From the NCBI GenBank assembly GCA_050012375.1, contig JBEKHH010000001.1, forward strand, positions 164,893-228,892: a DNA stretch of 64,000 nt, given 5' to 3'. Positions 36,591-46,900 of the stretch are shown one piece after another. A program made the translations under genes and the position numbers. Under the pieces are notes generated by a model. It made no database searches. It was not told the DNA's origin and saw only the letters and a list, made by a program, of their open reading frames with translations. Within the stretch, counting starts at the first letter, position 1. Every line of letters starts with the position of its first letter. Origin of the DNA: PALSA-1353 sp050012375 (GTDB lineage: Bacteria > Planctomycetota > Phycisphaerae > Tepidisphaerales > Tepidisphaeraceae).

Positions 36591-36899
36591 TCCAAAACAA
36601 CCCAACCTAACGGATTCGGCGGAGTTTTGCGCCAAGCGTGCTCGGCAACCCCTTCCTGCGACAATTTGCCACGTCATTTGCAGAGAAATAGGCAATTCCC
36701 CTATTGAAAAATCGAGCGATTGTGGGAAAATGTCAACAGCACATCAGTTCTTTGGCCGGGGGGGCAAAACTGGCGAGAGAGGGACATGCGCTTGAGCAGG
36801 ATTTTATCTCCCGGAGAGTTATCCGCGATCAGTCTGGCGGTCTTCATGTCATTGCACACCGCGCCAAGGCGGGCGTCGGCAGGCAGACGGTGAGGTTCA
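36591..36899. other. 309-bp intergenic region before the prepilin-like gene
   Basis: No gene or repeat recognised. It must hold the promoter of the following gene. Confidence 0.5.
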
Positions 36900-37994
36900 A
36901 TGCTGTCTTTCAGAGACGATGAGAGAGTTTTCCAGTTCCGGAGCGGGATGGCCGAGCCACGGGTTTGGGCACGAGGCGACTTCAATTCCAGCGCCTTTAC
37001 GTTGGTCGAACTCCTTGTTGTCATTGGGATCATTGCCGTATTGGTCGCGATTCTGCTTCCCGCTCTAAACCGGGCTCGCCAACAGGCCCAACTCGTCCAG
37101 TGCCAGTCCAATCTGCGGCAAATTGGCCAGGCACTCCAAATCTATGCGGCCGATAATGGTGGATCATTTCCCGAGGGCGTTTGGAACGGGAAAAGTACTC
37201 CAAAGTTAAAAATTCCCTGGCCCACATTGGGCTCCGATTACACCCAGTATGTGGATTGGACGACGCTCATTCAGCATGAACTGAACGGCTCGATCGGCTC
37301 CGCCTACAATAACGGCTCTCAGTCGCAGCGGCAGCTTTTAAGCGGCATTCGCAGGGTTTTCCTTTGTCCCACCGCGCCTCCCGGTGGCGATACCGATTAT
37401 AATGACATCCTTTATCAGTATGTCTGTCACCCCCGGCTCATGCCGTACCTTGGATCCCCCGACTTAGTCGGCCAGCTCTACGAGAACCTCGGAAGCAATA
37501 GTTTACCTCTGACCCCATACAGGCTATCCGACGTCAAACACAGCACAGATATCGCCTGTATTTTTGACGGAACCCTCGCACACATGGCGGATGGAAACTG
37601 GCGCGTCGGTGGAGATCCGGGCATCCCGTGGGGGGGCGCCATTTGCAACGGCTGGACAGGTTGGACCTCAAATGGCTGCCTCACCGATGACTACAGCCTC
37701 TATCGTGGGCAGCCAGTCACCTCGGCAACGCCTGTCACTATGAGCCCGGGTTTCGGTCCCGGCGGCGATCCGCGCGCGATCAACACCGATGATGGCGACT
37801 CATCCAATAATGGGGCGAATGAGAAAAACCCGTTCAATATTCGCTTCCGCCATATGGGCGACACCGTGGCCAATGCCCTGATGGTTGACGGACACGTTGA
37901 AACTTACACGTACAACCCCAAGACCCGAATGACCTCGTTGCTGATGCACAACATTTGCGTGCCTTGGAAACCGCCGCGGTTACCAACTAAATGA
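36900..37994 (+). CDS. Prepilin-type protein with N-terminal methylation motif (planctomycete H-X9-DG/DUF1559-like group)
   Basis: 364 aa. The type IV pilin-like start is FTLVELLVVIGIIAVLVAIL with the cleavage site before F near residue 33, followed by ARQQAQLVQCQSNLRQIGQA. The rest is a beta-rich head ending with MVDGHVETYTYNPKTRM, which resembles the H...DG ending of the large planctomycete family. Exported and probably assembled into or retained with a pseudopilus. A start at 36,948 (MAEPRVWARGDF) is possible. It lies 106 bp before the PEP-CTERM cluster in the same direction. Confidence 0.85.
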   Translation: MLSFRDDERVFQFRSGMAEPRVWARGDFNSSAFTLVELLVVIGIIAVLVAILLPALNRARQQAQLVQCQSNLRQIGQALQIYAADNGGSFPEGVWNGKSTPKLKIPWPTLGSDYTQYVDWTTLIQHELNGSIGSAYNNGSQSQRQLLSGIRRVFLCPTAPPGGDTDYNDILYQYVCHPRLMPYLGSPDLVGQLYENLGSNSLPLTPYRLSDVKHSTDIACIFDGTLAHMADGNWRVGGDPGIPWGGAICNGWTGWTSNGCLTDDYSLYRGQPVTSATPVTMSPGFGPGGDPRAINTDDGDSSNNGANEKNPFNIRFRHMGDTVANALMVDGHVETYTYNPKTRMTSLLMHNICVPWKPPRLPTK

Positions 37995-38100
37995 CGTGAT
38001 GAAGCAGCCAAACGGCGGAATGAAATTCGCTCGAAAAGGAAGTTCAACGGCGTAGAGGAGAAAGATCACAAGAAGACAGCTCTTAATTTGGAGGGTTGCA

Positions 38101-39969
38101 ATGCGTCGCAAGAAGAAGACTTTGGCGGCAGTAGCTGCGCTGGCATCGTCGATTTCGGCGGTGGCCCAGGCGGGTTCGGTGGTGATCGGAAACTGGGGGA
38201 GCCAGACGCCTGATGGCTGGTTCGATTGGCCGACAAGCGGAGGTACAACCTATACTCCTCCGCCAAGCTTTCCCGGCGGAGGCGAATACTCCTACAGCAC
38301 GATCGGCGCTACGATAGGCCCTTACAGTCTTGCGTTGAACCCCGGAGGCGGAGGTTACACCCAGAGTTTGGCCATTAAGCTGGAGTATGTAAAGGACGGC
38401 AACGGCAACAGCGAGATGCAGGACTTCCTCAATAATACGGAGTTCTCGATTGATGAGACGATGAATTCCCCCGAGTGGTCTGATGGCACCTACGCGGTGA
38501 CCAAGCTCATTATTAATGCGCCCGGCATTGGATTTGACGATGTCGGTTTACCGACTTCCGATACGAGAAACGCCGGTTACCCGGGCGGTTATACCGCTTC
38601 CATTTACTCCGGCATTTCAACCGGCACGTTCACGTGGAATTACGCGTCCCTTCTGCCCACCATCGGCGCCAATCCCGGATATGTCGAATTGGTTTTTTAC
38701 ACGGAAACGGACTACTCCACCATCGGAAACTGGTATTTTGACAACGCAACCCTGCACGGCCCGGCGGTCAACTCGACCTGGAGTAACCTCGCCGGCGACG
38801 ACCTTTGGACCAGCGGCGGGAACTGGTCGAGCGGCGTGCCTTCCAGTGCAGGTGACACCGCGACTTTTTCTTTCGCAGCTATCGCCGCGAACACAACCGT
38901 TTCCCTCAACGCCAATCAGACGGTCGGCACGATGAATTTCAACGACGCCGGCCTCAGCTACACGATCGCGCAGGGAAGCGGCAATGGAACATTGACGCTC
39001 AGCAACGGAACAGGCAGCGCCGTAATCAACGATCAGTCCGGAAATCACACGATCTCGGCTCCGGTCTCCATAGCTGCGGGCGGCCTTACCGTCGCCGTGG
39101 GCCGCTCCCAAGACACCTTCACAATTTCCGGCAACATCAGCGGCGCGGGCGGGATCACGCTCACCGGCACAAGCCTCGCGCAGGCTGTCGGCACCGTCGC
39201 TCTGAGCGGCACAAACACGTACCAGGGCGCAACGACGGTCAACGGCGGCACCCTGCTGGTAAATGCCACCGGAGCCCTGCCGTCCACGACCAACTTGACG
39301 ATCGGCACGGCGACCGCGACCGCTCTTGCACAGCTCGGCGCAAACACCGGTGGCCAGACAATTTCGGGCCTGACGATCAACGCCGGCAGCGATTTGGATG
39401 TAAGCAACAATCACATCTTTATTGACTACGGTTCGAATCCCGATCCGGTAGCGGCGATCCGCGCATACCTGATCAACGGCCGCAACGGCGGAACATGGAA
39501 TGGCACCGGCGGCATCGACAGCTCCGCCGCCGCCCTGCCCGCCAATAGCGCGTACGGCGTCGGCTATGCCGATTCCGCCGACCCCGGCAACCCTGCCGGA
39601 CTCGCCACCGACCAGATCGAAATCAAATACACGCTGCTCGGCGATGCGACTCTCACCGGCACGGTCACCGGTACTGACTTCACCATCTTGGCCACCAACT
39701 TAGGCAAGACGGTGTCGGGGTGGGACCAGGGCGATTTCCTGTACACCGGCACGGTCACCGGCTCCGACTTCACCGCGTTGGTCACCAACCTCGGCAAGAC
39801 GGCCAGCGGGGCTGACGTGGTGTTGCCCGCAGCCGACTGGGCCGCGGTTGACGCCTTCGCGGCCGCCAATGGATTGATGGCCGATGTTCCCGAGCCGGCG
39901 TCGGCAGGCCTGCTGGTTGTGGCAGGGCTGGGCATTCTGTCACGGCGTCGCCGAGTTCGGAAGGCTTGA
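38101..39969 (+). CDS. PEP-CTERM surface protein 1 with a beta-strand repeat and dockerin-like end
   Basis: 622 aa. GGAGG precedes the ATG. A signal peptide (LAAVAALASSISAVAQAG) is followed by a ~200-aa unique domain, then a WSNLAGDDLWTSGGNWSSG segment and an autotransporter-associated strand repeat (GTNTYQGATTVNGGTLLVN). Near residues 500-575 there are two degenerate dockerin loops, GDATLTGTVTGTDF and GDFLYTGTVTGSDF. The C-terminus is a PEP-CTERM sorting signal: VPEPASAGLLVVAGLGIL and basic RRRRVRK. Probably exported and processed by an exosortase encoded elsewhere. A strong terminator follows. Confidence 0.88.
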   Translation: MRRKKKTLAAVAALASSISAVAQAGSVVIGNWGSQTPDGWFDWPTSGGTTYTPPPSFPGGGEYSYSTIGATIGPYSLALNPGGGGYTQSLAIKLEYVKDGNGNSEMQDFLNNTEFSIDETMNSPEWSDGTYAVTKLIINAPGIGFDDVGLPTSDTRNAGYPGGYTASIYSGISTGTFTWNYASLLPTIGANPGYVELVFYTETDYSTIGNWYFDNATLHGPAVNSTWSNLAGDDLWTSGGNWSSGVPSSAGDTATFSFAAIAANTTVSLNANQTVGTMNFNDAGLSYTIAQGSGNGTLTLSNGTGSAVINDQSGNHTISAPVSIAAGGLTVAVGRSQDTFTISGNISGAGGITLTGTSLAQAVGTVALSGTNTYQGATTVNGGTLLVNATGALPSTTNLTIGTATATALAQLGANTGGQTISGLTINAGSDLDVSNNHIFIDYGSNPDPVAAIRAYLINGRNGGTWNGTGGIDSSAAALPANSAYGVGYADSADPGNPAGLATDQIEIKYTLLGDATLTGTVTGTDFTILATNLGKTVSGWDQGDFLYTGTVTGSDFTALVTNLGKTASGADVVLPAADWAAVDAFAAANGLMADVPEPASAGLLVVAGLGILSRRRRVRKA

Positions 39970-40003
39970 TCGCCTCGCAAGGCCGGATTTATGATTGATC
40001 CCG

Positions 40004-40031
40004 AGCCCCGTCGCCAAGACGGGGCTTTTTT
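40004..40031 (+). terminator. Rho-independent terminator after PEP-CTERM gene 1
   Basis: A 9-bp stem AGCCCCGTC/GACGGGGCT with a 5-base loop, followed by six T. Confidence 0.9.
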
Positions 40032-40288
40032 CATTGCCGGTGCGCGAGCTGCTCTGTTGGGTGAATTGGGTCAGGGATGCTGAAGCGGCGTCGGCATGGG
40101 ATCGAGCCGATGGATCGGGGACCGACCCGCCGCTTAATGGGTTGTCTTGGGAGGAAGTTTTGCTTGCTTCGATCCGGAGGCGAAGGCCGGAGCCGCATAA
40201 TTAAATTCACGCTTGCGAGATTCCGTAAGCATAGATAGTATCCATGTCCAATCATCTTAATCGGCATCAGGTTTTTTTTGGAGAGATC

Positions 40289-43200
40289 ATGCAACGAGGA
40301 AACCGGTGCGGCGGCGATTCGGACTACTCTATCAATCAAAGCAAAAGAATTGCGGCGAATACTAAGACTCGCCGGCGGGCGCTGGTCGCGCTCTTTGGGG
40401 CCATTGCGGTGGTGGATTTCACCTCCCGGGCCGGGGCCGCCACGCAGACATCCACCTGGGTTGGCAGCTCTAGCGCAAACTGGAGCGCTGCCGCGAACTG
40501 GAATCCGAGCAACACGGATCCGAACAACGGCAACGCATCGATCAGCGATTTCGACGTTGTGATCAATTCGGTCGTGACGCCCAATGTCGAGCCTGTCCTC
40601 GACGTCTCTGCCACCATCGACACCCTGGCCCTGGGGACGGGGGCTACGCTTGACATTCAAGACAACACCACGTTGACCGTCAACGGGCCGACGCTGACCA
40701 ATAAGGGGACGATTGTTGTCAATTACAATCAGTCCTACCCCTCAACCCTGGACTTGGTCAGCGGGACGCTCTCGGGTTCGGGAAGCATCACTTTGGACAA
40801 CAGCGGGACCAACGCCGTCCTGGCCGGCACGTTCACGCAATCGAGCGGCCACACGATCAACGGATACGGCACTGTTACTGCGGCATTGACCAACAACGCG
40901 ACGGTCAACGCCAACGTCAACGGGCAGACGCTTACTCTCCAAACCAACAACATGACCAACAACAGCGTCATGGAGGCGACCGGCGGTGGGAATCTCACCA
41001 TCAACGGCATCACGATTACCCAGGGGAGCGGTGGGCAGATCAGCGCCGCCGCCAATAGCACGGTCGATCTCATCAGCGCCACCATCACCGGTGGAACGCT
41101 CCTCAGTTCCGGCGGCGGAATTATTCAAACCACCTCCGGCACTACCAATACCATCGGCAGCCTGACCAACAACGCCACGTTCAACGTCGCAGGCAACTCC
41201 AACTTGAACGTCACGGGAAACCTGACCGACAACGGGCTGATCACCGTCAACAACAATCAATACTATTCGTCAACGCTGGATTTCAGCGGCGGAACGCTCT
41301 CGGGTACGGGCACCATCACATTGGACAGCACCGGCGCGGTTCTGGCCGGCACCTTGACCCAGTCGAGCGGCCACACCATCAAGGGCTACGGCGAGATCAC
41401 CGCCGCCCTGACCAACAACGGGACGGTCAACGCCAACGTCAACGGGCAGACGCTAACGCTCCAAACCAACAACATGACCAACAACAGCGTGATGGAGGCG
41501 ACCGGCGGCGGAAATCTCACCGTCAACGGAATCACGATTACCGAGGGGAGCGGAGGAACGATCAGCGCCGCCGCCAACAGCACGCTTGATCTCACCAACG
41601 CCACCATTACTGAGGGCATCACCGGCCAGATCAGCGGCGCCGCCAACAGCACGATCAATCTCAGCAGCGCCACCATTACGGGCGGAACGCTCATCAATTC
41701 CGGCGGAACTATTCAAACTACCGCCGGCACCAGCATCATCGCAAACGTGACCAACAACGCCACGTTCAACGTCGGAGGCAACTCCAACTTGAACGTCACG
41801 GGAAACCTGTCCGACAGCGGACTGATCACGGTCAACAACAATCAATACTATTCGTCAACGCTCACTTTCAGCGGCGGAACGGTCTCGGGTTCGGGAACCA
41901 TCACCTTGGACAGCAGCAGCACCAGCGCGGTCCTGGCCGGCACCTTGACGCAATCGAGCGGCCACACCATCAACGGTCAAGGCACTGTTAATGCGGCGTT
42001 GACCAACAACGGGACCGTCAACGCCAACGTCAACGGGCAGACGCTTACTCTCGAAACGGGGCCCATGACCAACAACAGCGTGATGGAGGCGACCGGCGGC
42101 GGGAATCTCATCATCGACGGCATCACCATTACCCAAGGCAGCGGCGGGACGATCAGCGCCTCGGGCAACAGTGGTGGGGGGAGCCCCACCCCAAGCGTCG
42201 TCGACCTCACTGGCGCCACCATCACCGGCGGAACGCTCCTCAGTTCCGGCGGCGGGATTATTCAAACCATCTCCGGCACTACCAATACCATCGGCAGCCT
42301 GACCAACAACGCCACGTTCAACGTCGGAGGCAACTCCAACTTGAACGTCACGGGAAACCTGACCGACAACGGGCTGATCACCGTCAACAACAATCAATAC
42401 TATTCGTCAACGCTGGATTTCAGCGGCGGAACGCTCTCGGGTACGGGCACCATCACTTTGGACAGCACCGGCGCCAACGCGGTTCTGGCCGGCACCTTGA
42501 CCCAGTCGATCGGCCACACCATCAACGGCTACGGCGAGATCACCGCCGCCCTGACCAACAACGGGACCGTCAACGCCAACGTCAGCGGGCAGACACTTAC
42601 GCTTCAAACCGGCCCCATAACCAACAACAGTCTGATCGAGGTCACCGGCGCCGCGGGATTGAATATCGGCAGCGTGACGATCACCCAGGGAACCAACGGA
42701 CAGATCAGCGATGCGGGCGGGACGGTCACTCTTACCGGCGGCGCTACCATTACCGGCGGAACGCTCCTCAGTTCCGGCGGCGGAATTATTCAAACCACCT
42801 CCGGCACTACCAATACCATCGGAAGCCTGACCACCAACGCGACATTCAACATAGTAGGCAACTCCAGCCTGAACGTGTCTTCAAACATCGTGAATAATGG
42901 CACCATCACGCTCAACAACAATCAATATTATTCATCAACGCTAAGTGCCAGCGGCGCGATCACCGGCACCGGCAGTCTCGTTGTGAATCCCAGCAGCGCC
43001 GTGCTTTTCGGCAAGAACGTGGGAGGCAGCAGCCAAGGCTCGCTCACGATTACGGGCAGCGGCTACCTGGATCTGAACAACAACCACTTTTATATCAATT
43101 ACGGCACGAATCCCGATCCCGTTGCCGCGATTCGGGCCTATCTGATCAGCGGCTACAGCGGGGGGACATGGAGCGGAAATGGGATCGACAGTTCCGCCGC

Positions 43201-43639
43201 CCAAGCTAATGCCGCCTATGCGTTGGGGTATGCCGATTCGGCCGACCCCGGCAACCCCGCTGGACTCGCTACCCACCAGATCGAAGTTAAATACACGCTG
43301 TATGGCGATGCGACGCTCACCGGCACGGTCACCGGCACTGACTTCACCATCTTGGCCACCAACTTAGGCAGGACGGTGTCGGGGTGGGATCAGGGCGATT
43401 TCCTGTACACCGGCACGGTCACCGGCGCCGACTTCACCGCCTTGGTCACCAACCTCGGCAAGACGGCCAGCGGAAGTGACGTGGCGTTGCCCGTCGCCGA
43501 CTGGGCCGCGGTTGACGCCTTCGCGGCCGCCAACGGTTTGATGGCCGATGTGCCGGAGCCGGCAGCGGGTGGATTGTTGCTGATGGCGGGCGTCGGGATT
43601 TTGGCTCGCGGGCGGAGGCGCTCTTCAAGAATCGGGTGA
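40289..43639 (+). CDS. PEP-CTERM surface protein 2 with long tandem repeats
   Basis: 1116 aa from the ATG at 40,289, chosen because GGAGAG lies just upstream; the frame continues 15 codons earlier. A signal peptide (RRRALVALFGAIAVVDFTSR then AGA) is followed by WVGSSSANWSAAANWNPS. Residues about 145-880 are four to five near-identical repeats of 176-195 aa rich in Asn, Thr and Gly, with phrases such as VNNNQYYSSTL, GTLTQSSGHTI and NGTVNANVNGQTLTLQT, which look like a beta-helix. The end has the same dockerin-like pair and VPEPAAGGLLLMAGVGIL sorting signal as the neighbours. Confidence 0.88.
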   Translation: MQRGNRCGGDSDYSINQSKRIAANTKTRRRALVALFGAIAVVDFTSRAGAATQTSTWVGSSSANWSAAANWNPSNTDPNNGNASISDFDVVINSVVTPNVEPVLDVSATIDTLALGTGATLDIQDNTTLTVNGPTLTNKGTIVVNYNQSYPSTLDLVSGTLSGSGSITLDNSGTNAVLAGTFTQSSGHTINGYGTVTAALTNNATVNANVNGQTLTLQTNNMTNNSVMEATGGGNLTINGITITQGSGGQISAAANSTVDLISATITGGTLLSSGGGIIQTTSGTTNTIGSLTNNATFNVAGNSNLNVTGNLTDNGLITVNNNQYYSSTLDFSGGTLSGTGTITLDSTGAVLAGTLTQSSGHTIKGYGEITAALTNNGTVNANVNGQTLTLQTNNMTNNSVMEATGGGNLTVNGITITEGSGGTISAAANSTLDLTNATITEGITGQISGAANSTINLSSATITGGTLINSGGTIQTTAGTSIIANVTNNATFNVGGNSNLNVTGNLSDSGLITVNNNQYYSSTLTFSGGTVSGSGTITLDSSSTSAVLAGTLTQSSGHTINGQGTVNAALTNNGTVNANVNGQTLTLETGPMTNNSVMEATGGGNLIIDGITITQGSGGTISASGNSGGGSPTPSVVDLTGATITGGTLLSSGGGIIQTISGTTNTIGSLTNNATFNVGGNSNLNVTGNLTDNGLITVNNNQYYSSTLDFSGGTLSGTGTITLDSTGANAVLAGTLTQSIGHTINGYGEITAALTNNGTVNANVSGQTLTLQTGPITNNSLIEVTGAAGLNIGSVTITQGTNGQISDAGGTVTLTGGATITGGTLLSSGGGIIQTTSGTTNTIGSLTTNATFNIVGNSSLNVSSNIVNNGTITLNNNQYYSSTLSASGAITGTGSLVVNPSSAVLFGKNVGGSSQGSLTITGSGYLDLNNNHFYINYGTNPDPVAAIRAYLISGYSGGTWSGNGIDSSAAQANAAYALGYADSADPGNPAGLATHQIEVKYTLYGDATLTGTVTGTDFTILATNLGRTVSGWDQGDFLYTGTVTGADFTALVTNLGKTASGSDVALPVADWAAVDAFAAANGLMADVPEPAAGGLLLMAGVGILARGRRRSSRIG
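40718..42930 (+). repeat. In-frame tandem repeats of 528-585 bp inside PEP-CTERM gene 2
   Basis: The landmark GTCAACAACAATCAATACTA recurs at 41,246, 41,831 and 42,383, with degenerate forms at 40,718 and about 42,911. Spacing varies by multiples of three (528, 585, 552, about 528), so length changes keep the frame. Confidence 0.85.
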
Positions 43640-43919
43640 AGGAGTGAGGCTTAATTAGCGGCCCGGGAAATGGCGATTGGAAAGGCTTCGCTTTCAGGTG
43701 ATTCTGTCTCAATAGTTAAGGCCCGGCGCTTCAATAAGATATTTTTAGTAGTGGCAATTCGCGAAATGCGAGTGTAGAACAGACCTCGGCATGACGGCGC
43801 GTCACTCGAGAGAAAGCGCCGCCCACCGGTAACAGTCGTCGTCAGGCTGCCGACAATTTCATTTCAATTCGTGCGCTCTTTTTTAGTAGGTCCAAACCTT
43901 TTGCCTCGAGGAGGTTGTC
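43640..43919. other. 280-bp intergenic region between PEP-CTERM genes 2 and 3
   Basis: No gene seen. A GAGGAGG ribosome site lies at its right end, directly before the next ATG. A short inverted pair (TTCGCGAAATGCGA) is present, but no clear terminator for gene 2. Confidence 0.5.
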
Positions 43920-46900
43920 ATGCGCCGCGCTCATCAGAGAGGACTCGGTTTTTCCCGTTCAAACCACCGTTCAATTTCACGTCGATCGGTATTGGCGACG
44001 GCCATTGCCGCTTCGATGGCAACGATTACCGCGCCCTCGGCGCGGGCGGATGGGACATGGGTGGGCGGGGTGGTGTCGTTCCCGCCACCATACCGGTCGT
44101 GGACCAATCCAGGCAACTGGAACGGAGGGGTTTTGCCTGGAGTCGCCGATCCCCTGTTTTTCGAGACCTGCGGGGATGGGAGCGTCGATCTGGGCGGGGT
44201 AGTGCGAAGCAATCCGTCCGTGTCTTTCGGCGACTGGGTCACCTACACGCTGACCGGCGCGCCGCCGGCCGGCAGCACTCTAAAGCTTACCGGGGCGGTA
44301 GCTCCGCAGATCACGGTTGGAAACACGGTTCAAGCCACGTATGGCTCGGACTATTTCGCCAACGGGAATGTAATCGCGACCAACCTGGATCTGGAATCCG
44401 CCGGGGGCACCACGATCGACTTTACCGGGATCAATGGCGGGGTGCTCAACCTCGAGGGCGCGATTTCGGGGCCGAGTTTCCTCACCCTCACCGAGTCATC
44501 GTCTATCGGCACGGGAGAGGTTTATTTTGGCAACGCCAACGGCGGCTACGCCGGCCTGGTCACGGTCAACAGCGGGACGGCAGTTCGGCTTCTCGATGGC
44601 GGCAGGACTGGCGCCGGTTCGGTCCAATTAAACGGCGGGCGCTTCGATATTCTCAGCAGCACCGGCGCGCAAGGGATGGGCAATACGATCAATTCCAGCA
44701 CTGGATCGGTATTCGCCGACCTGAACTGGTCGGATCCGGCGGTTCCAGCGCCGGCGCCCACCACGGACTCTATCGGGCCGGTGCTAGTGGACAATCCAGG
44801 CGCGCTGGGGGGCACGACGGCGGCGAGCATTGGATTCCAGGCGGACAATGAGTTCAACTTCGAATCGTCGGGATTGTTTTTGGGCAATTCCGCGGGGTTT
44901 GTAGCCCCATCGCGAACGATCAGCGTGAAAAACGGCGATCTCCGCGAGGGGATAGATGGCAGCACTCTGCAAACCGGGCCGAACAACCTTAATAAAGTCG
45001 TTGTGACGGCACAGATGGATTCGCTTTTCGACCTTAGTGGGGGCGGAGGCTTGTCGCTCGTGAAAAGCGGCGGGGGCGTGCTGGCGATCGGCGGGGACAA
45101 TGAAACAACCTCCGAAGGAGCCAAGTTCGTCCTGGGCGGTACGTTGCGGTTTCTGACGGGCAAGTCGTATGGCACCGTCCTTGGCGTGGTAGGCGGCGTT
45201 CCGGTCACGGTGACGCTGGAGCCCGCCGGCGGACCGGGCACTCCGGTTGGGGACGCGATGGGAATCGGCTACGCGGACCCCGCGGGCGTTCCCGTAAACT
45301 TGGCCACCGCCGGCACTGTGCCGGGACAATCCGGAGCGATCGACATTGATGTCCTTGGCGATCCGGCGGCGGTGATTCTTCCTATGGTCAATACGGCCGG
45401 AGCGCTGACCGCGCTGCGCGTGGGGTCCAGCGGCGTCGGGTCGCTCACGGGGGCGGTGATTCCTTATACGCCCGTCGGAGGTGGATTTAGCGAATATTAC
45501 CTCGGTGGAGGCGGCGGGTCGCTGACGATCACGGCTCCTTTGGGGGCCGGGGCTGCGGGCGCTGCCCTCACCACCGCCGAGATGGGCACGACGGGCGACC
45601 TGCTGCCCGGCGAGGTGACGCTGACGGCAGCGGTAGGATACCACGGCGCGACTTCCATTAAGGCCGGAACCTTGCATATCCCGGGCGCTGGTATTTTGAA
45701 GCCCTCGGCGGTGACTCACCTTGGCACGTATTCGAAGGCGATCCTGACCGGCGCGGCATACGGTGGCGCGCCAGCCGGAACCCCTTACAACGGACCCGGC
45801 CAACTGCTTTTGTCAGCCGCCGGCGGATTCGGGGCCTACGCGTATGGCCCGGCTGGCAGTTTCGGAGCGGGAGGGCTTCTCCTGGATGGCGGGGCTGTCG
45901 GTTATGACGGCGCTATCGTATTGCCGGCCATTCCAGGCACATACGGCGCGGCAATCCCCTCGACGTTGTACGAATCGGACTTCCTCCCGGCGGCCCCGGT
46001 GCCGACCGATATCCTGCACCTCGGCGGCGAGAATAGCCTCGGTACCATGACGGTGGCCTTTCCGATCACCGACTCGGGCCCAACACCTGTTGCGCTGATC
46101 AAAAGCGGCATCAACAGCGTTCTGGACCTGACCGCGATGCCCGGCGCCAACACGGCCACGGGCGGAACCGGAATCATGGGCGGCGCGGTTGCGGTAAACG
46201 CTCCAACCCAGCTTGGGCCGGCGGTGGTGACCATTGCCGACGGCGGAATCCTGCACGTTAAGGCGGGCGGGCCGTCGCCAGTGGCGTTCACGCAAATTCT
46301 TCGCGTTGCCAACGGGCCGGGTCGGCGCGGCAGCGTCGTCAACGTGGATGCGGGGGTTACCGCGACGTTCGACATAGGCGGCGGACCCGGGGCTGGCGGC
46401 ACGCTCCAGGCGGACGCCGAACAATCCGTGCTCGAAAAGGAGGGCGGCGGCGTGCTGGACATTCTGCCCGGTTTCCTGTTCCCCTCCAGCGATCCAACCA
46501 ACACCTGGGGCGTGAAAGTGGATTCCGGCTTGCTGGAAATCAACCAGTTGCCGGGGATCGCCACGCCCGCCAACGGCGAGGCGATCTTTGCGGGGAGCGC
46601 TGCCGCCCCCACCCCCGCCGTATTGCATCTAGTGGGACCGACTTCGCCGGGCGGCATTCCCATTCCGGCGTCGACACAGTACAGCCCCAACTACGGCTTC
46701 TCAGGCATCTCGACGTATGCCGGAACCAACAGTTACTTATTCATCGACAACGCGGCTTTCTTCCGCGTGGACGGCTTTAATCCCAGCAATTTGATGGGAA
46801 GCCTGGCCGTTTATATGGGTCCCACTTCCGTCTTCAAAGTCTCCGGGGCCCCGGGGGGTGGAACTTTAGACACCTCCGGCACAGGCAGCGTGGATTTCAA

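Noticed and set aside
40718..42930. CRISPR array or transposon duplication
   Set aside because: The repeats are long, in frame and part of one surface-protein gene.
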